From the NCBI GenBank assembly GCA_963662905.2, contig CAXXFD010000001.1, forward strand, positions 744,001 through 808,000: a stretch of 64,000 nucleotides of DNA. The letters are read 5' to 3'. A program made the translations under genes and the position numbers. The stretch is from G963662905 sp963662905 (GTDB lineage: Bacteria; Bacteroidota; Bacteroidia; Bacteroidales; WRLA01). Every line of letters begins with the position of its first letter. The first letter of the stretch is position 1. The notes beneath the pieces were generated by a model. That model worked only from the letters and a program-made list of their open reading frames with translations, made no database searches and had not been told where the DNA came from. Shown piece after piece: positions 25,202 to 33,449 of this stretch.

Positions 25202-26482
25202 ATGGCAAATCTGAAATTTAAACTAAGAAGCGGAGACCCGAAAAAAAGGCAGTTGATTTATGTAGTTTATCATATGGGGAAAGATGCTTTCAAGTATTCA
25301 ACAAAAATAAAAGTCCTGCCAGCACATTGGAATAAATCAAAAGAAAGGCTTAGAGACAAATTAAACGTAGAAGGAAAAAACGAAATCAATTCTTTTTTAG
25401 ATACTCTGATTGAAAAAGCCAACAAAAAAATTATTGATTATCAGACCAGTAATAAAGAGATCAACAAAAAAAACCTAAAAAATATTTTTGATGAAATATT
25501 AAGCCCCGAACCTGAACGCGAGGAACAGAACCCGTTAACATTTTGGGATTTTATTAACAGCTATCTGGAAAAGGTACAAGACAAAGTAAACCCAAAAACA
25601 GGAAAAACAGTGTGCTACCAAACAACCCGAAAATATTATCAGTGTGCCAACGAATTAAAAAACTACGAAAAAATACACCATACAATTCTGAACTTTGATA
25701 GCATTGATTTGGAGTTTTATGAAAATTTCGTTGATATGCTGCGAAAAAAGAACCAATCAAATAATAATATAGGCAAGCACATAAAAACGCTGAAATCCTT
25801 ATTAAACGAAGCAACGGAAAAGGGGATAAATACAAACCTGAAATATAAAAGCCACCGATTTAAAGCATTTACAGAAACAGCGGATGCCATATATTTGAAT
25901 GAAGCGGAACTGCAAAAACTGTATAAACTGGATTTAAGTAATTATTCTAAGCTTGAAAAAGTCAGGGATTTATTTCTAATAGGCTGTTATTCTGGCTTAA
26001 GATTTGGAGACTTTAACACCATTAAACCAGAGTTAATTAAAGATGGTTTTTTGCATATTGAACAGCATAAAACACAGGGAAAAATTATAATTCCGCTTCA
26101 TCGTATTGTTATTGAAATACTGGAAAAGTATGAAGGTATCCTGCCCAAACCTATTTCAAATCAAAAATTTAATGACTACCTGAAAGAATTGGGCAAGCTG
26201 GCAGAAATAAACGAACCAGTTTATAAATCCATCACCAAAGGAGGCCAAAGAATCAGCACTAAATACAAGAAATGGGAATTGATAACATCACATTCAGCCC
26301 GAAGGAGTTTTGCAAGTAACCTTTATAAATCTGGCTTTCCTGCAAAATCTATCATGCAGATCACAGGCCATAAAACCGAATCGAGCTTTATGAAATATTT
26401 GAAGCTTTCACCAGATGAACATGCAAAATTATTGCAGCTACATTGGCAAAAAAACGGAGCTTTCCTGAAAGCAGCTGAGTAA
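25202..26482 (+). CDS. int: Tyrosine-type integrase of the tRNA-Arg element
   Basis: 426 residues from the ATG at 25202 (MANLKFKLRSGDPKKRQ); a TTG at 25178 is an unlikely earlier start. The N-terminal arm-binding domain resembles Bacteroidetes integrases (STKIKVLPAHWNKSKERL), followed by a SAM-like core-binding domain (~residues 110-220) and the catalytic domain. Catalytic residues visible are Arg in CYSGLRFGD, His-x-x-Arg in HSARRSF, His in ITGHKTESS and Tyr in FMKYLKLS. It is placed at the left att end, as usual for self-integrating islands, and should catalyse insertion and, with the nearby HTH protein, excision. Confidence 0.93.
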   Translation: MANLKFKLRSGDPKKRQLIYVVYHMGKDAFKYSTKIKVLPAHWNKSKERLRDKLNVEGKNEINSFLDTLIEKANKKIIDYQTSNKEINKKNLKNIFDEILSPEPEREEQNPLTFWDFINSYLEKVQDKVNPKTGKTVCYQTTRKYYQCANELKNYEKIHHTILNFDSIDLEFYENFVDMLRKKNQSNNNIGKHIKTLKSLLNEATEKGINTNLKYKSHRFKAFTETADAIYLNEAELQKLYKLDLSNYSKLEKVRDLFLIGCYSGLRFGDFNTIKPELIKDGFLHIEQHKTQGKIIIPLHRIVIEILEKYEGILPKPISNQKFNDYLKELGKLAEINEPVYKSITKGGQRISTKYKKWELITSHSARRSFASNLYKSGFPAKSIMQITGHKTESSFMKYLKLSPDEHAKLLQLHWQKNGAFLKAAE

Positions 26483-26496
26483 ATTTCAACAGCATT

Positions 26497-27369
26497 ATGC
26501 AGATTGATATAGGAAAATACATTGGTAGCTTTGAAAAATTACTCCATAATACTGAAAATACATTATCAGATATTTCAGAGTATTCAAAAGAAATGGAGAC
26601 AACCCAACGCGAAATATATAATAGGATTGATTTATACTATAAAACAGCGGAAACCGAAACAGCTACTAACCTAATAAAGAACTGTTTATATAGGCTTATT
26701 AAGGATGAAAACTATTTTAAAGTGCTTTGTGAAACCAGATACAAAGAAAAACGGATTCAGGAACTTAAAAAGGAAGCATACCTTATAAAAGATTCATTTG
26801 AAAGTTATTTGGATTTTATTTATAACCTTATTGAAATTTGGGGTACATATGAACCCACTTTAATCAACCAAAATAAGTTTCGAGAATTGATATTCAAGTA
26901 TATTCCCGAAAATCACCCATTACATTTACGTGCTTTAACAAAACATAATGCTGAAAGTTTATTTAGTTTCAAGTGGAAGGCAAAACATTTTGATTTAATA
27001 AAAGTCCTCTATAATGAGCTGACAACAGATAAAGGCCAAAATCCCTACATACTAAAAGACAAGACTAACTATATAAATTTCAAGGCTGCTTTTTCTGAAA
27101 AACTGATTTTTCAAGGTGGAGTGAACAGCTGTCAAATTATCTGGAATCACACCAACCCAAAAGAAATATATTTTCTGCTTAATGAATTGGGAAAAGCTGG
27201 ATTAATTGACCTACCAGAAAAATGGAATCACAAACAAGTTGAAGCCATATTTAAAAGACCAGACGGAACTAATTTCAGAAACCTTGCACATTCAGCTGAC
27301 CAAGTACATAAATTATCAGAAATACACAGGCAAAGACTTTTTAAATTTGTCTATAATTTAAAACACTGA
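26497..27369 (+). CDS. Unknown protein, integrase-linked
   Basis: 290 residues starting 14 bp after the integrase stop, so probably co-transcribed. The N-terminal ~110 residues look helical and coiled (LLHNTENTLSDISEYSKEME, KEKRIQELKKEAYLIKDS). The C-terminal part has an AT-rich, lysine-rich composition like the rest of the element. No membrane segment or catalytic motif recognised. I do not know the family; the position suggests a role in the element's own maintenance. Confidence 0.6.
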   Translation: MQIDIGKYIGSFEKLLHNTENTLSDISEYSKEMETTQREIYNRIDLYYKTAETETATNLIKNCLYRLIKDENYFKVLCETRYKEKRIQELKKEAYLIKDSFESYLDFIYNLIEIWGTYEPTLINQNKFRELIFKYIPENHPLHLRALTKHNAESLFSFKWKAKHFDLIKVLYNELTTDKGQNPYILKDKTNYINFKAAFSEKLIFQGGVNSCQIIWNHTNPKEIYFLLNELGKAGLIDLPEKWNHKQVEAIFKRPDGTNFRNLAHSADQVHKLSEIHRQRLFKFVYNLKH

Positions 27370-27510
27370 TAATCAAAGAATATTTTGTACATCATTGTTG
27401 ATACAAGTCCTTTTTGGTTTGCTTTTACCCCGTTAGTGTATTTACATTTGCTTTCAGATTCAAAATATGAATCCGCTTTAACAAAGCATTTTTTATTTAA
27501 AATTATTCTT

Positions 27511-27858
27511 ATGAATCCTAAAGAAAGCGGAAGCAAACACCGCCCCGAAATTACGGGAAAAGTTTTGCACATTGAAAATCTGGATGCTGAAACCTTTTTC
27601 AGGGAACTGGACAGTATTAAAAACCGTTTGGATGAAATCAGCCAAAGCCAAACACCCGTAAAAAGCGAGGAAAAAGAATATCTATCGAGGCAGGATGTGG
27701 CCAATATTTTTGGGGTAACCTTGCCTACTGTTCACGCCTGGACAAAGCACGGGATATTGAAAGGCAAAAAAATTGCAAACAAAGTGTACTATCTAAAATC
27801 GGAAGTACATGAGGCTTTGGCAGATATTAGCAACAGAAAGGAGGCAACCAATGTTTAG
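27511..27858 (+). CDS. Helix-turn-helix DNA-binding protein (excisionase-like)
   Basis: 115 residues from the ATG at 27511 (MNPKESGSKHRPE). The C-terminal half is an HTH_17/MerR-like fold: YLSRQDVANIFGVTLPTVHAW, then KHGILKGKKIANKVYYLKSEV with the usual wing. Such small proteins near an integrase often serve as excisionase or element regulator. A short coiled segment (ETFFRELDSIKNRLDEI) precedes it and may allow dimers. It overlaps the next gene by 8 bp, suggesting translational coupling. Confidence 0.82.
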   Translation: MNPKESGSKHRPEITGKVLHIENLDAETFFRELDSIKNRLDEISQSQTPVKSEEKEYLSRQDVANIFGVTLPTVHAWTKHGILKGKKIANKVYYLKSEVHEALADISNRKEATNV

Positions 27859-28465
27859 TAACAGCACCTTAACCGCTGATAGTGTGGCATATTTCAAATT
27901 TGAAACACTATCCACAGAAATCAAAAAGGCCAATAAAATTAAGCCCGAATCAAAAGAACCGCGTTTAGATTGTACTTTCACCTACAACCCGATTAAGTGG
28001 AAAGGCTTTGATTATTGTATAACCCAAAGCGGAGCGAATGCAGCCCGTTTATTCTGGACTTTGCGCCCAGCTGCCTATGATTCAAAAATTAATATTCTTA
28101 GGCAGGCTGATTATCAGATCAAAAAATCCGTGAAACAATACAGTTACAATATCAGCAGCCTGTATATTGAGCATGAAGCGGACGGGCTGGCCTATGGATA
28201 TGGGTATTTTTCAAATAAACAGGAAGTAGGCAAAAAGGAAAAACGCCCAAATCCTTTTTATGTCTGGCAAAAAGATTTATTCCTTTTCATCACAAATCCC
28301 GATTTTTCAATCTTTGAAGTATTGATTATCCCAGATGGAAGGCTTAATTATCGCCAACACCTGAAAAATTTAATTCAGGATTCATACAAACATATTTTGG
28401 AGGAAGCCCGAATGAGAAGCAATGTATTTTATCAATATCAAAACCCAGATAACAATGAAAGATAA
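27851..28465 (+). CDS. Unknown element protein (204 aa)
   Basis: Starts at ATG 27851 inside the end of the HTH gene and overlaps the next ATG (28455) by 11 bp, so the three genes form one tight unit. Rich in aromatic residues (YAYGYGYFSNKQEV, NPFYVWQKDLFLFITNPDF). No motif recognised. The position before the replication gene in a small element suggests a replication or packaging accessory role, but this is only inference. Confidence 0.6.
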   Translation: MFSNSTLTADSVAYFKFETLSTEIKKANKIKPESKEPRLDCTFTYNPIKWKGFDYCITQSGANAARLFWTLRPAAYDSKINILRQADYQIKKSVKQYSYNISSLYIEHEADGLAYGYGYFSNKQEVGKKEKRPNPFYVWQKDLFLFITNPDFSIFEVLIIPDGRLNYRQHLKNLIQDSYKHILEEARMRSNVFYQYQNPDNNER

Positions 28466-28599
28466 ACTTGCAATTAATGAGGAGCAGTTTTCAAAACTTT
28501 TGATGCTATTTGATAGCATACCAACAGAAAAGTTTATTGATTTTATGGCTATGAACTATCTGGAATTTAAGTTTGAATTGGAACAACCTTTAAACAGAG
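28455..28599 (+). pseudogene. 91-aa element gene, 5' part, cut by IS66
   Basis: ATG at 28455 (MKDKLAINEEQFSKLLMLF) reads to the IS66 insertion point. Joining base 28599 to base 30877 (removing the IS and one 8-bp target copy AAACAGAG) keeps the frame and continues EGATKQAYNKLNKAFWELALLH to a TAG at 31005-31007. The intact protein would be 91 residues, acidic and helical. As it stands the frame runs 41 bases into the IS before stopping. Confidence 0.8.
28592..28599. repeat. Target duplication of IS66 copy 1 (left)
   Basis: AAACAGAG, repeated at 30869-30876 on the other side of the IS. Eight bases is the usual IS66 target size. Confidence 0.9.
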
Positions 28600-28644
28600 G
28601 TAAGCCTACGGCGAACAGCATCTTGCATATAACCGGATAATGTT

Positions 28645-30099
28645 TTAAAGCTGTCCGGGCAGAAGTTGGTGGAGCTGGTTGGCTGGGTGTTCCTGGATTT
28701 TTCCTAATGTTTGCTTGAGCCACTCAAAGGGTTCTACGTTTTGGATTTTGCAGCTGGCAAAAAAGGAGTAGATCATAGCCGCGTGCTGGGCTGCATTGTG
28801 CGAACCGGCAAACAGGTAATTCTTGCGGCCTATTGCTACCGGCCTGATGCTGTTTTCAACCAGGTTGTTGTCAATGCGCAGCCTTCCGTCTTCAATATAA
28901 CGGATCAGGCGCCCCCATAATTTCAGGCTGTAAGCTATGGCTTTGCCGATTGCGCTTTTGGGCGCTACTTTATAAACTTCTTCCTTAAGCCAGCTTTCCA
29001 TTTCGTTCAATATGGGCAGTGATTCCTTTTGCCGCAATGCTTTGACCTCCTCCGGCTGCAGTTCTTGCTCACTTGCCTGACGTTCAATGGCATACAGTTT
29101 TCTTATCTGCCCCAGCGCATATTCACTGCGTGCAGCATCATTGTCCTTGGCTTTCTCAAAATACCTGCGTGCATGCGCCATGCAGGCCAATTGGGTGATT
29201 TCGGCTTTGTTTTTTAGGTTGTCGTAAGCTGTGTAGCCATCGGTTTGCAAATATCCACTATAGTTTTCCAGCATCTCATCCGGGCCTTCCCGTCCGCGGC
29301 CTTTCCGGTAATCGAACAGGGCCAGTTTTTTAAGCGGGTCGTAATAAACCCAATGATACCCTTTGTGCGATGCCCCGGGCTTGTCTTTGGTCAATACCTT
29401 TATGGGCGTTTCGTCTGCCATCAGGTAATCGGTCCTCATGATTTCTTTTTTCAGGGCATCGTAAAGCGGTTCAAGCAATCTGCAAACCCCGCTAAACCAA
29501 CCGTTTATTGTTGATTCGGCTATTTCGATCCCCAGGCGCTTGAACATCTTGACAAGGCGGTAGAAAGGCAGGTGGTCAACAAATTTGCTGACAGTCACAT
29601 ATGAGAGCAGGCCTTCTGAGGCATTGCTTTTGGGCAAGGCGCGCGAAGGCAGTTCTGCGCAGATCATTTGGGTGCTTTCGTCCTGGCCTGCTACGGCATA
29701 GTAAGGGCGTATATAACGGATCACACGAAAAGTACCGGGCACATAATCAAGTACTTCGGTGATTTTTACGTTGACCCTATGGGCGCCTTTGGGCAGGTTT
29801 TGGGGTTCGATGATGATTTCATGGCGCGGCAGGTGGGCGGGCAGTTCTAAGCGCACGGGCTGTTTTTTGGACTGCTTTTTATTGCGCGTATAGCTGATCT
29901 GCTCCTTTTCCGGTTCTTTCTCCTGTGCAGGCACGTCGAAGAGCACGCCCTGGTTGGGGTCTGCTGCGATATGCCGTTCGCTTTTGGCTCCATAGATCGC
30001 ACGCCTCAACTGGACAAGTTCATGCTGAAGCAGGAATATCTTCTGTTGCATTGCATCATATTCCGCTTTTGATATAGTTATTTTTTCCTGACTTGCCAT
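28645..30099 (-). CDS. tnpC: IS66 family transposase TnpC (copy 1)
   Basis: 484 residues. An N-terminal coiled leucine-rich segment (MQQKIFLLQHELVQLRRAIY) and KSERH motif are followed by a zinc-finger-like region that has lost most cysteines. The DDE domain contains YLMADETPIKVL, YLQTDGYTAYDNL and the C-terminal RIDNNLVENSIRPVAIGRKN, which is the family hallmark. It catalyses cut-and-paste or copy transposition of the element. It differs from copy 2 at three residues or so (for example K6/N6, K/E in NLPKGAHR, L/I in EGLLSYV). Confidence 0.93.
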   Translation of the reverse strand: MASQEKITISKAEYDAMQQKIFLLQHELVQLRRAIYGAKSERHIAADPNQGVLFDVPAQEKEPEKEQISYTRNKKQSKKQPVRLELPAHLPRHEIIIEPQNLPKGAHRVNVKITEVLDYVPGTFRVIRYIRPYYAVAGQDESTQMICAELPSRALPKSNASEGLLSYVTVSKFVDHLPFYRLVKMFKRLGIEIAESTINGWFSGVCRLLEPLYDALKKEIMRTDYLMADETPIKVLTKDKPGASHKGYHWVYYDPLKKLALFDYRKGRGREGPDEMLENYSGYLQTDGYTAYDNLKNKAEITQLACMAHARRYFEKAKDNDAARSEYALGQIRKLYAIERQASEQELQPEEVKALRQKESLPILNEMESWLKEEVYKVAPKSAIGKAIAYSLKLWGRLIRYIEDGRLRIDNNLVENSIRPVAIGRKNYLFAGSHNAAQHAAMIYSFFASCKIQNVEPFEWLKQTLGKIQEHPANQLHQLLPGQL

Positions 30100-30146
30100 G
30101 AGGCAAAGATACGGAAGTAACCTCTTGTCTGACTATATTTTAAGTG

Positions 30147-30512
30147 CTATTTACCAACATTTTCATGTGGGAAAAAACGTGGGTATTTCCTTGCATTTTT
30201 CATGGAAATACCATTGATTATCATTACAAGTTCAGGGTAGTCGATCAGCTGGTGGGAGGCGTGCACAGCAGATGTGTCCGGCAGGTGAAAAGTGCCTTTT
30301 TCGAGCCTTTTGTAGAACAGTACAAAACCTCCGCTTTCCCAGCGCAACAATTTTATGCGGTCGCGCTTTTTGTTGATGAACAGGAAAACATCACCGCTCA
30401 TCGGGTTTTTGTCCAGTTTGTTGCGCACAATGCCATACAGCCCATCAAAGCTTTTGCGCATATCGGTGGGCTGGCGGTACAGGTAATAGCGGCCGGCAGT
30501 TAAGCTGAACAT
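30147..30512 (-). CDS. tnpB: IS66 Orf2 / TnpB accessory protein (copy 1)
   Basis: 121 residues of the IS66 Orf2-like family: YYLYRQPTDMRKSFDGLYGI and GDVFLFINKKRDRIKLLRWE are the conserved blocks. Required together with TnpC for IS66 movement. Its start overlaps the stop of the upstream accessory gene by one base (TAATG). Confidence 0.92.
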   Translation of the reverse strand: MFSLTAGRYYLYRQPTDMRKSFDGLYGIVRNKLDKNPMSGDVFLFINKKRDRIKLLRWESGGFVLFYKRLEKGTFHLPDTSAVHASHQLIDYPELVMIINGISMKNARKYPRFFPHENVGK

Positions 30513-30799
30513 TATTGGCCGGTGAGCGATTTGAGATAGGACAAGGGCACATTGCCCGGCAAGCTGAGCTCGATACCATTGGGATAACGGATATTGACCC
30601 CTGCAGCTGGAATTCCGGAAAGCTCAATGAACCCATGGTCATCAGGCAAGCTTTCTTCCTGTTTAAATTTATGATACCAATAAAGGAAAGTGTGATAGCC
30701 GATTTTGTGCGATTCGGCAAAGGATCTTTTGCTTTGGCCACTGGTATGCCATTGATCCACCAGCGCTTTCATCTCTGCTCTTCTTTGTTCTTTTTGCAT
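30512..30799 (-). CDS. tnpA: IS66 accessory protein TnpA (copy 1)
   Basis: 95 residues from MQKEQRRAEMKALVD; the TTG six codons upstream is a less likely start. It has a helix-turn-helix-like pattern (SKRSFAESHKIGYHTFLYWYHKFK) as in IS66/IS3 OrfA-type proteins. First gene of the IS66 operon. Confidence 0.88.
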   Translation of the reverse strand: MQKEQRRAEMKALVDQWHTSGQSKRSFAESHKIGYHTFLYWYHKFKQEESLPDDHGFIELSGIPAAGVNIRYPNGIELSLPGNVPLSYLKSLTGQ

Positions 30800-30876
30800 A
30801 TTGCTTTTTTGCAGCAAAGTAAGGGAGCTTTAAAAGCTTGTGCAATATGCCTTTTGCTGAAGGCTTACAAACAGAG

Positions 30877-31007
30877 AGGGAGCAACAAAACAGGCTTATA
30901 ACAAACTCAACAAAGCCTTTTGGGAACTTGCTTTGCTGCATTCACAGAAAGCACATGAGGAGCAGAAAGAGGCCATTGAATCCGAAATATTAAATTATTC
31001 TGATTAG
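30877..31007 (+). pseudogene. 91-aa element gene, 3' part, after IS66
   Basis: Continuation of the frame broken at 28599. It reads KQAYNKLNKAFWELALLHSQ and ends at TAG 31005-31007. Without the IS it would join the 5' part in frame. It has no start codon or promoter of its own. Confidence 0.8.
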
Positions 31008-31013
31008 CAAATT

Positions 31014-31069
31014 AAAGCCACTGGCAGGGCAAACGCCAATACATAAAGCAAACGTTCTGCCAGTGCTTT
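31014..31069. repeat. Inverted repeat before the replication region
   Basis: AAAGCCACTGGCAG at 31014-31027 pairs with CTGCCAGTGCTTT at 31057-31069 (one bulged C). It ends two bases before the first ~130-bp repeat. It could be a terminator for the preceding genes, or a nick site or hairpin for rolling-circle replication. Confidence 0.55.
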
Positions 31070-31070
31070 G

Positions 31071-31203
31071 AATCCTACACAGCCCGAAATATGGCCACTG
31101 GTGAACCGATACCAGAACAAAGGGATAATCCTGCCATCAGGAAAGATCAGCTTGCAGCATTGGCCTGTTCAGCCACCATCACCCCCGGGAAACCAGATCA
31201 GGC
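31071..31203 (+). repeat. Element repeat copy A
   Basis: One of five related copies, all starting near AATCCTCCACAGCCCGAA, containing ATATGGCCACTGGT, CGATACCAGAACAAAGGG, AGGAAAGATCAGCTTGCAGC and TTCAGCCACCATCACC, and ending CCAGATCAGGCA. The others are at 32224-32359 (B), 32779-32833 (C, partial), 32834-32972 (D) and 32973-33092 (E). No coding constraint is evident. Confidence 0.85.
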
Positions 31204-31277
31204 AGTTTTCAAATTATTATTCAAGTATCAACCCGTTTGCAGTTTCCTCTATAATAAGGGGATTCTACTGACAAAAA

Positions 31278-32225
31278 ATGTCAAAACCAATGTATGACAC
31301 AGCAAACATTTATAAATATGCTTCTTTATCCAATGAAAATTTTATTGATGCTTTCAGCCCATATATTAGCATAACAGCAGAAAGAAAAGACCAGAACGGG
31401 GAATTTTGGATTAATGGGAGCTTGAAAAATTATATGCTTACTATTTCAAAAACCGCTTTTTTTGGGAAAGGCAGTCTTGCAAAATTCAGCCTGAACAATA
31501 ATTTTAAAGTATTGGGGAGAAGCGAAACCGAGAAAGCAGTACAGGAATTTTCTGACTTACTGCATACAAACATGAGCAGCTTTTTAATATCCCGTTTGGA
31601 TATTGGGCAAAACTTTATTTTAGATCAACCTGTTTGCAATTATCTGAATTATTTAGGCCAAAGCAGATATTATACCCGTTTAGAAATGGGAGCAAATGGG
31701 ATTGAATACCGGAACAATTTAAAAAGCCTTGCTTTCTATGATAAGTTTGAGGAGATGAAAGCAAACAAATTACAGCCCGAATTTTCCAGTGAAAATATTT
31801 TGCGCTATGAACTAAGAATAAAAAAAAGAACCCGTAAACAGCTAAAACAATCAGACCCGATCACCCTTGCACAAATTTATGACCAACGTTTCTACATAGA
31901 TTTTATAAATTTATGGTATAAAGAATACCAACAAATTGAAAAAATCAATAGAATGAATACAACAGTCTCACACATGAAAGCAGCAAAGCCCAATGATATA
32001 ATAAAACTACTGGCAGCGGAGCGGATTAATGAAATAGGATTGAACAACGTATTAAAGCTGATTGACGAAATGGGGAGGAACGAACAGTTTGCACGTCCTG
32101 AATATATTAGCAGAGTTAAAAAGGAATTAAAGCAGCTGGCCAATGATACCGTATTTTCTGAACAGCCCGAATTAATCAGGGAGCTGGATGAGGATATAAA
32201 CAGAGTGCGGAAATATTATAGATAA
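31278..32225 (+). CDS. Phage/plasmid replication initiator, II/X-like
   Basis: 315 residues. The pattern SSFLISRLDIGQNFILD, then RYYTRLEMGANGIEYRNNLK, AFYDKFEEM and NILRYELRIKKR matches the replication proteins of filamentous phages and rolling-circle plasmids (gpII/gpX, RstA-like), which nick a double-strand origin through a tyrosine. Tyrosines near LSFYDK-like and ILRYELR positions are candidates. It lies between repeat copies A and B, so these may include the origin. This suggests the element can replicate as a circle after excision. Inference from motifs; a search would settle the family. Confidence 0.65.
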   Translation: MSKPMYDTANIYKYASLSNENFIDAFSPYISITAERKDQNGEFWINGSLKNYMLTISKTAFFGKGSLAKFSLNNNFKVLGRSETEKAVQEFSDLLHTNMSSFLISRLDIGQNFILDQPVCNYLNYLGQSRYYTRLEMGANGIEYRNNLKSLAFYDKFEEMKANKLQPEFSSENILRYELRIKKRTRKQLKQSDPITLAQIYDQRFYIDFINLWYKEYQQIEKINRMNTTVSHMKAAKPNDIIKLLAAERINEIGLNNVLKLIDEMGRNEQFARPEYISRVKKELKQLANDTVFSEQPELIRELDEDINRVRKYYR

Positions 32226-33092
32226 TCCTCCACAGCCCGAAATATGGCCACTGGTGACCTGATACCAAAACAAAGGGATAATCCTGCCATCAGGAAAGAT
32301 CAGCTTACAGCATTGGCCTGTTCAGCCACCATCACCCCAGGGAAACCAGATCAGGCAGGAAAAGAAAAGAACAACCCAAAAACAAATTTACAGTATCAAA
32401 GCAGTTGCCCCCGAACCTGAACAAACGAAACAGAATAAAAAACGTAAAAGAACAACCAACAAAACAGAAAATAAAACCATATTGTAAATAATAAGCACAC
32501 AAAAAACACCCATATTTCAAAAAATAAAATAGTCTTGTGTATATAGTCCTTGACTTAGTAAACATAAAACAAAATAGTATATTACTGTAAAAAACATGAT
32601 GAAAATATTAAAATGGAAGCGAGCAACATAATATATATAAATCACTAATAATCAGGCAAAAGGGAGGGGTGCAAAAATCCTTTGAGCTTACAGGCTGCCA
32701 ATCGCCTTACCCCGAAAAACGTATGCACGTGCATAATTAAGAAAAACACCCTAAATAGTATTTACAAATAGGGTATTTTGGCCTGTTCAGCCACCATCAC
32801 CATCAGGAAACCAGATCAGAGCAGAGCAGGAACAATCCTCCACAGCCTGAATTATGGCCACTGGTTACCCGATACCAGAACAAAGGGATAATCCTGCCAT
32901 TGGGAAAGATCAGCTTGCAGCATTCGCCTGTTCAGCCACCATCACCATCAGGAAACCAGATCAGGCAGGAACAATCCTCCACAGCCCGAAATATGGCCAC
33001 TGGTTACCCGATACCAGAACAAAGGGATAATTCTACCATCAGGAAAGATCAGCTTGCAGCATTCGCCTGTTCAGCCACCATCAGGAAAGAGA
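32224..33092 (+). repeat. Element repeat cluster, copies B to E
   Basis: Copy B is 32224-32359, partial C 32779-32833, D 32834-32972, E 32973-33092. D and E are tandem with a 139-bp period. Between B and C lies AT-rich sequence with no gene that I can support, although it includes a stretch rich in AAAC/ACAA. Copy E is shortened at its end. The copies show point changes but keep ATGGCCACTGGT and AAAGATCAGCTT. Confidence 0.85.
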
Positions 33093-33143
33093 TAAAATAA
33101 TGATAAAACAATCAGAATAGAATCAAAAAAAGAGATAATCCAC

Positions 33144-33168
33144 AAAAAACCGACACAAAAACCGATAC
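33144..33168 (+). repeat. Candidate integrase arm-type site, right
   Basis: Exact 25-bp copy, same orientation, of 25133-25157. It lies 43 bp inside the right att core. Confidence 0.6.
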
Positions 33169-33183
33169 AATTAGGCATAAAAA

Positions 33184-33209
33184 AACCTAACTATTTGATA
33201 ATTAGGTAT
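33184..33209 (-). terminator. Terminator of the tRNA-Arg gene supplied by the element
   Basis: ACCTAA and TTAGGT form a 6-bp stem with an 11-base loop, and on the minus strand a T run follows (the A run at 33178-33185). It lies directly downstream of the tRNA, replacing the hairpin now found at the left end of the element. Confidence 0.55.
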
Positions 33210-33211
33210 AG

Positions 33212-33231
33212 TTTGTAGCCCCACCAAGACT
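33212..33231 (-). repeat. att site, right copy (tRNA end)
   Basis: The 20-bp repeat shared with 24992-25011. The element has kept the tRNA whole at this side because the att core equals its 3' end. Confidence 0.88.
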
Positions 33232-33287
33232 CGAACTTGGATCTGAAGTTTAGGAAACTTCCATTCTATCCCTTGAACTATGGAGCC
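33216..33287 (-). tRNA. tRNA-Arg (anticodon CCT)
   Basis: Read leftward: acceptor GGCTCCA with TGGGGCT, D arm GTTC..GAAT, anticodon stem GAAGT/ACTTC with loop TTCCTAA (anticodon CCT, reads AGG), variable AGAT, T arm CCAAG/CTTGG with loop TTCGAGT, discriminator A. Total 72 nt; CCA is not encoded. All four stems form, with wobble pairs only in the acceptor. It is the integration target of the 8.2-kb element. Confidence 0.95.
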
Positions 33288-33405
33288 ATTCCGTCAGAAA
33301 AATGTGGCTTTTCTGAATTGGGCTGCAAAATACGCCATTTTCGGTCTAAAAAGCAAATCTTTTTTGGTGATCGACTGAATAACAGACAATTTACGCTCTG
33401 CTTAT

Positions 33406-33436
33406 TTTGCAGAACTTATGCGATTCGCTAATTTTG
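33406..33436 (+). promoter_or_regulatory. Promoter of the 63-aa membrane protein
   Basis: TTTG at 33406-33409, 19-bp spacer, TAATTTTG at 33429-33436: full match to the -33/-7 pattern. The start site would fall about 7 bases before the ATG at 33450, so the mRNA has almost no leader. Confidence 0.6.
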
Positions 33437-33449
33437 CCAAAAAAACATA

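Larger units (their letters stand above)
28600..30868 (-). mobile_element. IS66-family insertion sequence, copy 1 (2,269 bp)
   Basis: Ends GTAAGCCTAC and, on the other strand, GTAAGCCTTC form the inverted repeats. It carries the three IS66 genes (accessory, Orf2/TnpB, TnpC transposase) on the minus strand. It is the same length as copy 2 at 55958-58226 and differs from it at only a few bases, so one copy is probably a recent derivative of the other. Confidence 0.93.
24992..33231. mobile_element. Integrative element in tRNA-Arg(CCT), ~8.2 kb
   Basis: Bounded by a 20-bp direct repeat (TTTGTAGCCCCACCAAGACT) at 24992-25011 and 33212-33231, of which 33216-33231 is the 3' end of an intact tRNA-Arg gene. 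A tyrosine integrase starts 190 bp inside the left end. A 25-bp repeat lies inside both ends (25133-25157 and 33144-33168), as expected of integrase arm sites. Cargo: integrase, unknown 290-aa protein, HTH protein, two small unknown genes (one broken by IS66) and a II/X-like replication initiator. No relaxase or conjugation genes, so it would need help to transfer, or may be a phage-like or satellite element. Without the IS66 it would be ~6 kb. Confidence 0.88.

Noticed and set aside
32224..33092. CRISPR-like array
   Set aside because: Repeats are ~130 bp with a 139-bp period and no unique spacers; no cas genes nearby.
33237..33431. 64-aa ORF overlapping the tRNA
   Set aside because: Its start lies inside the tRNA gene and it has no coding features.
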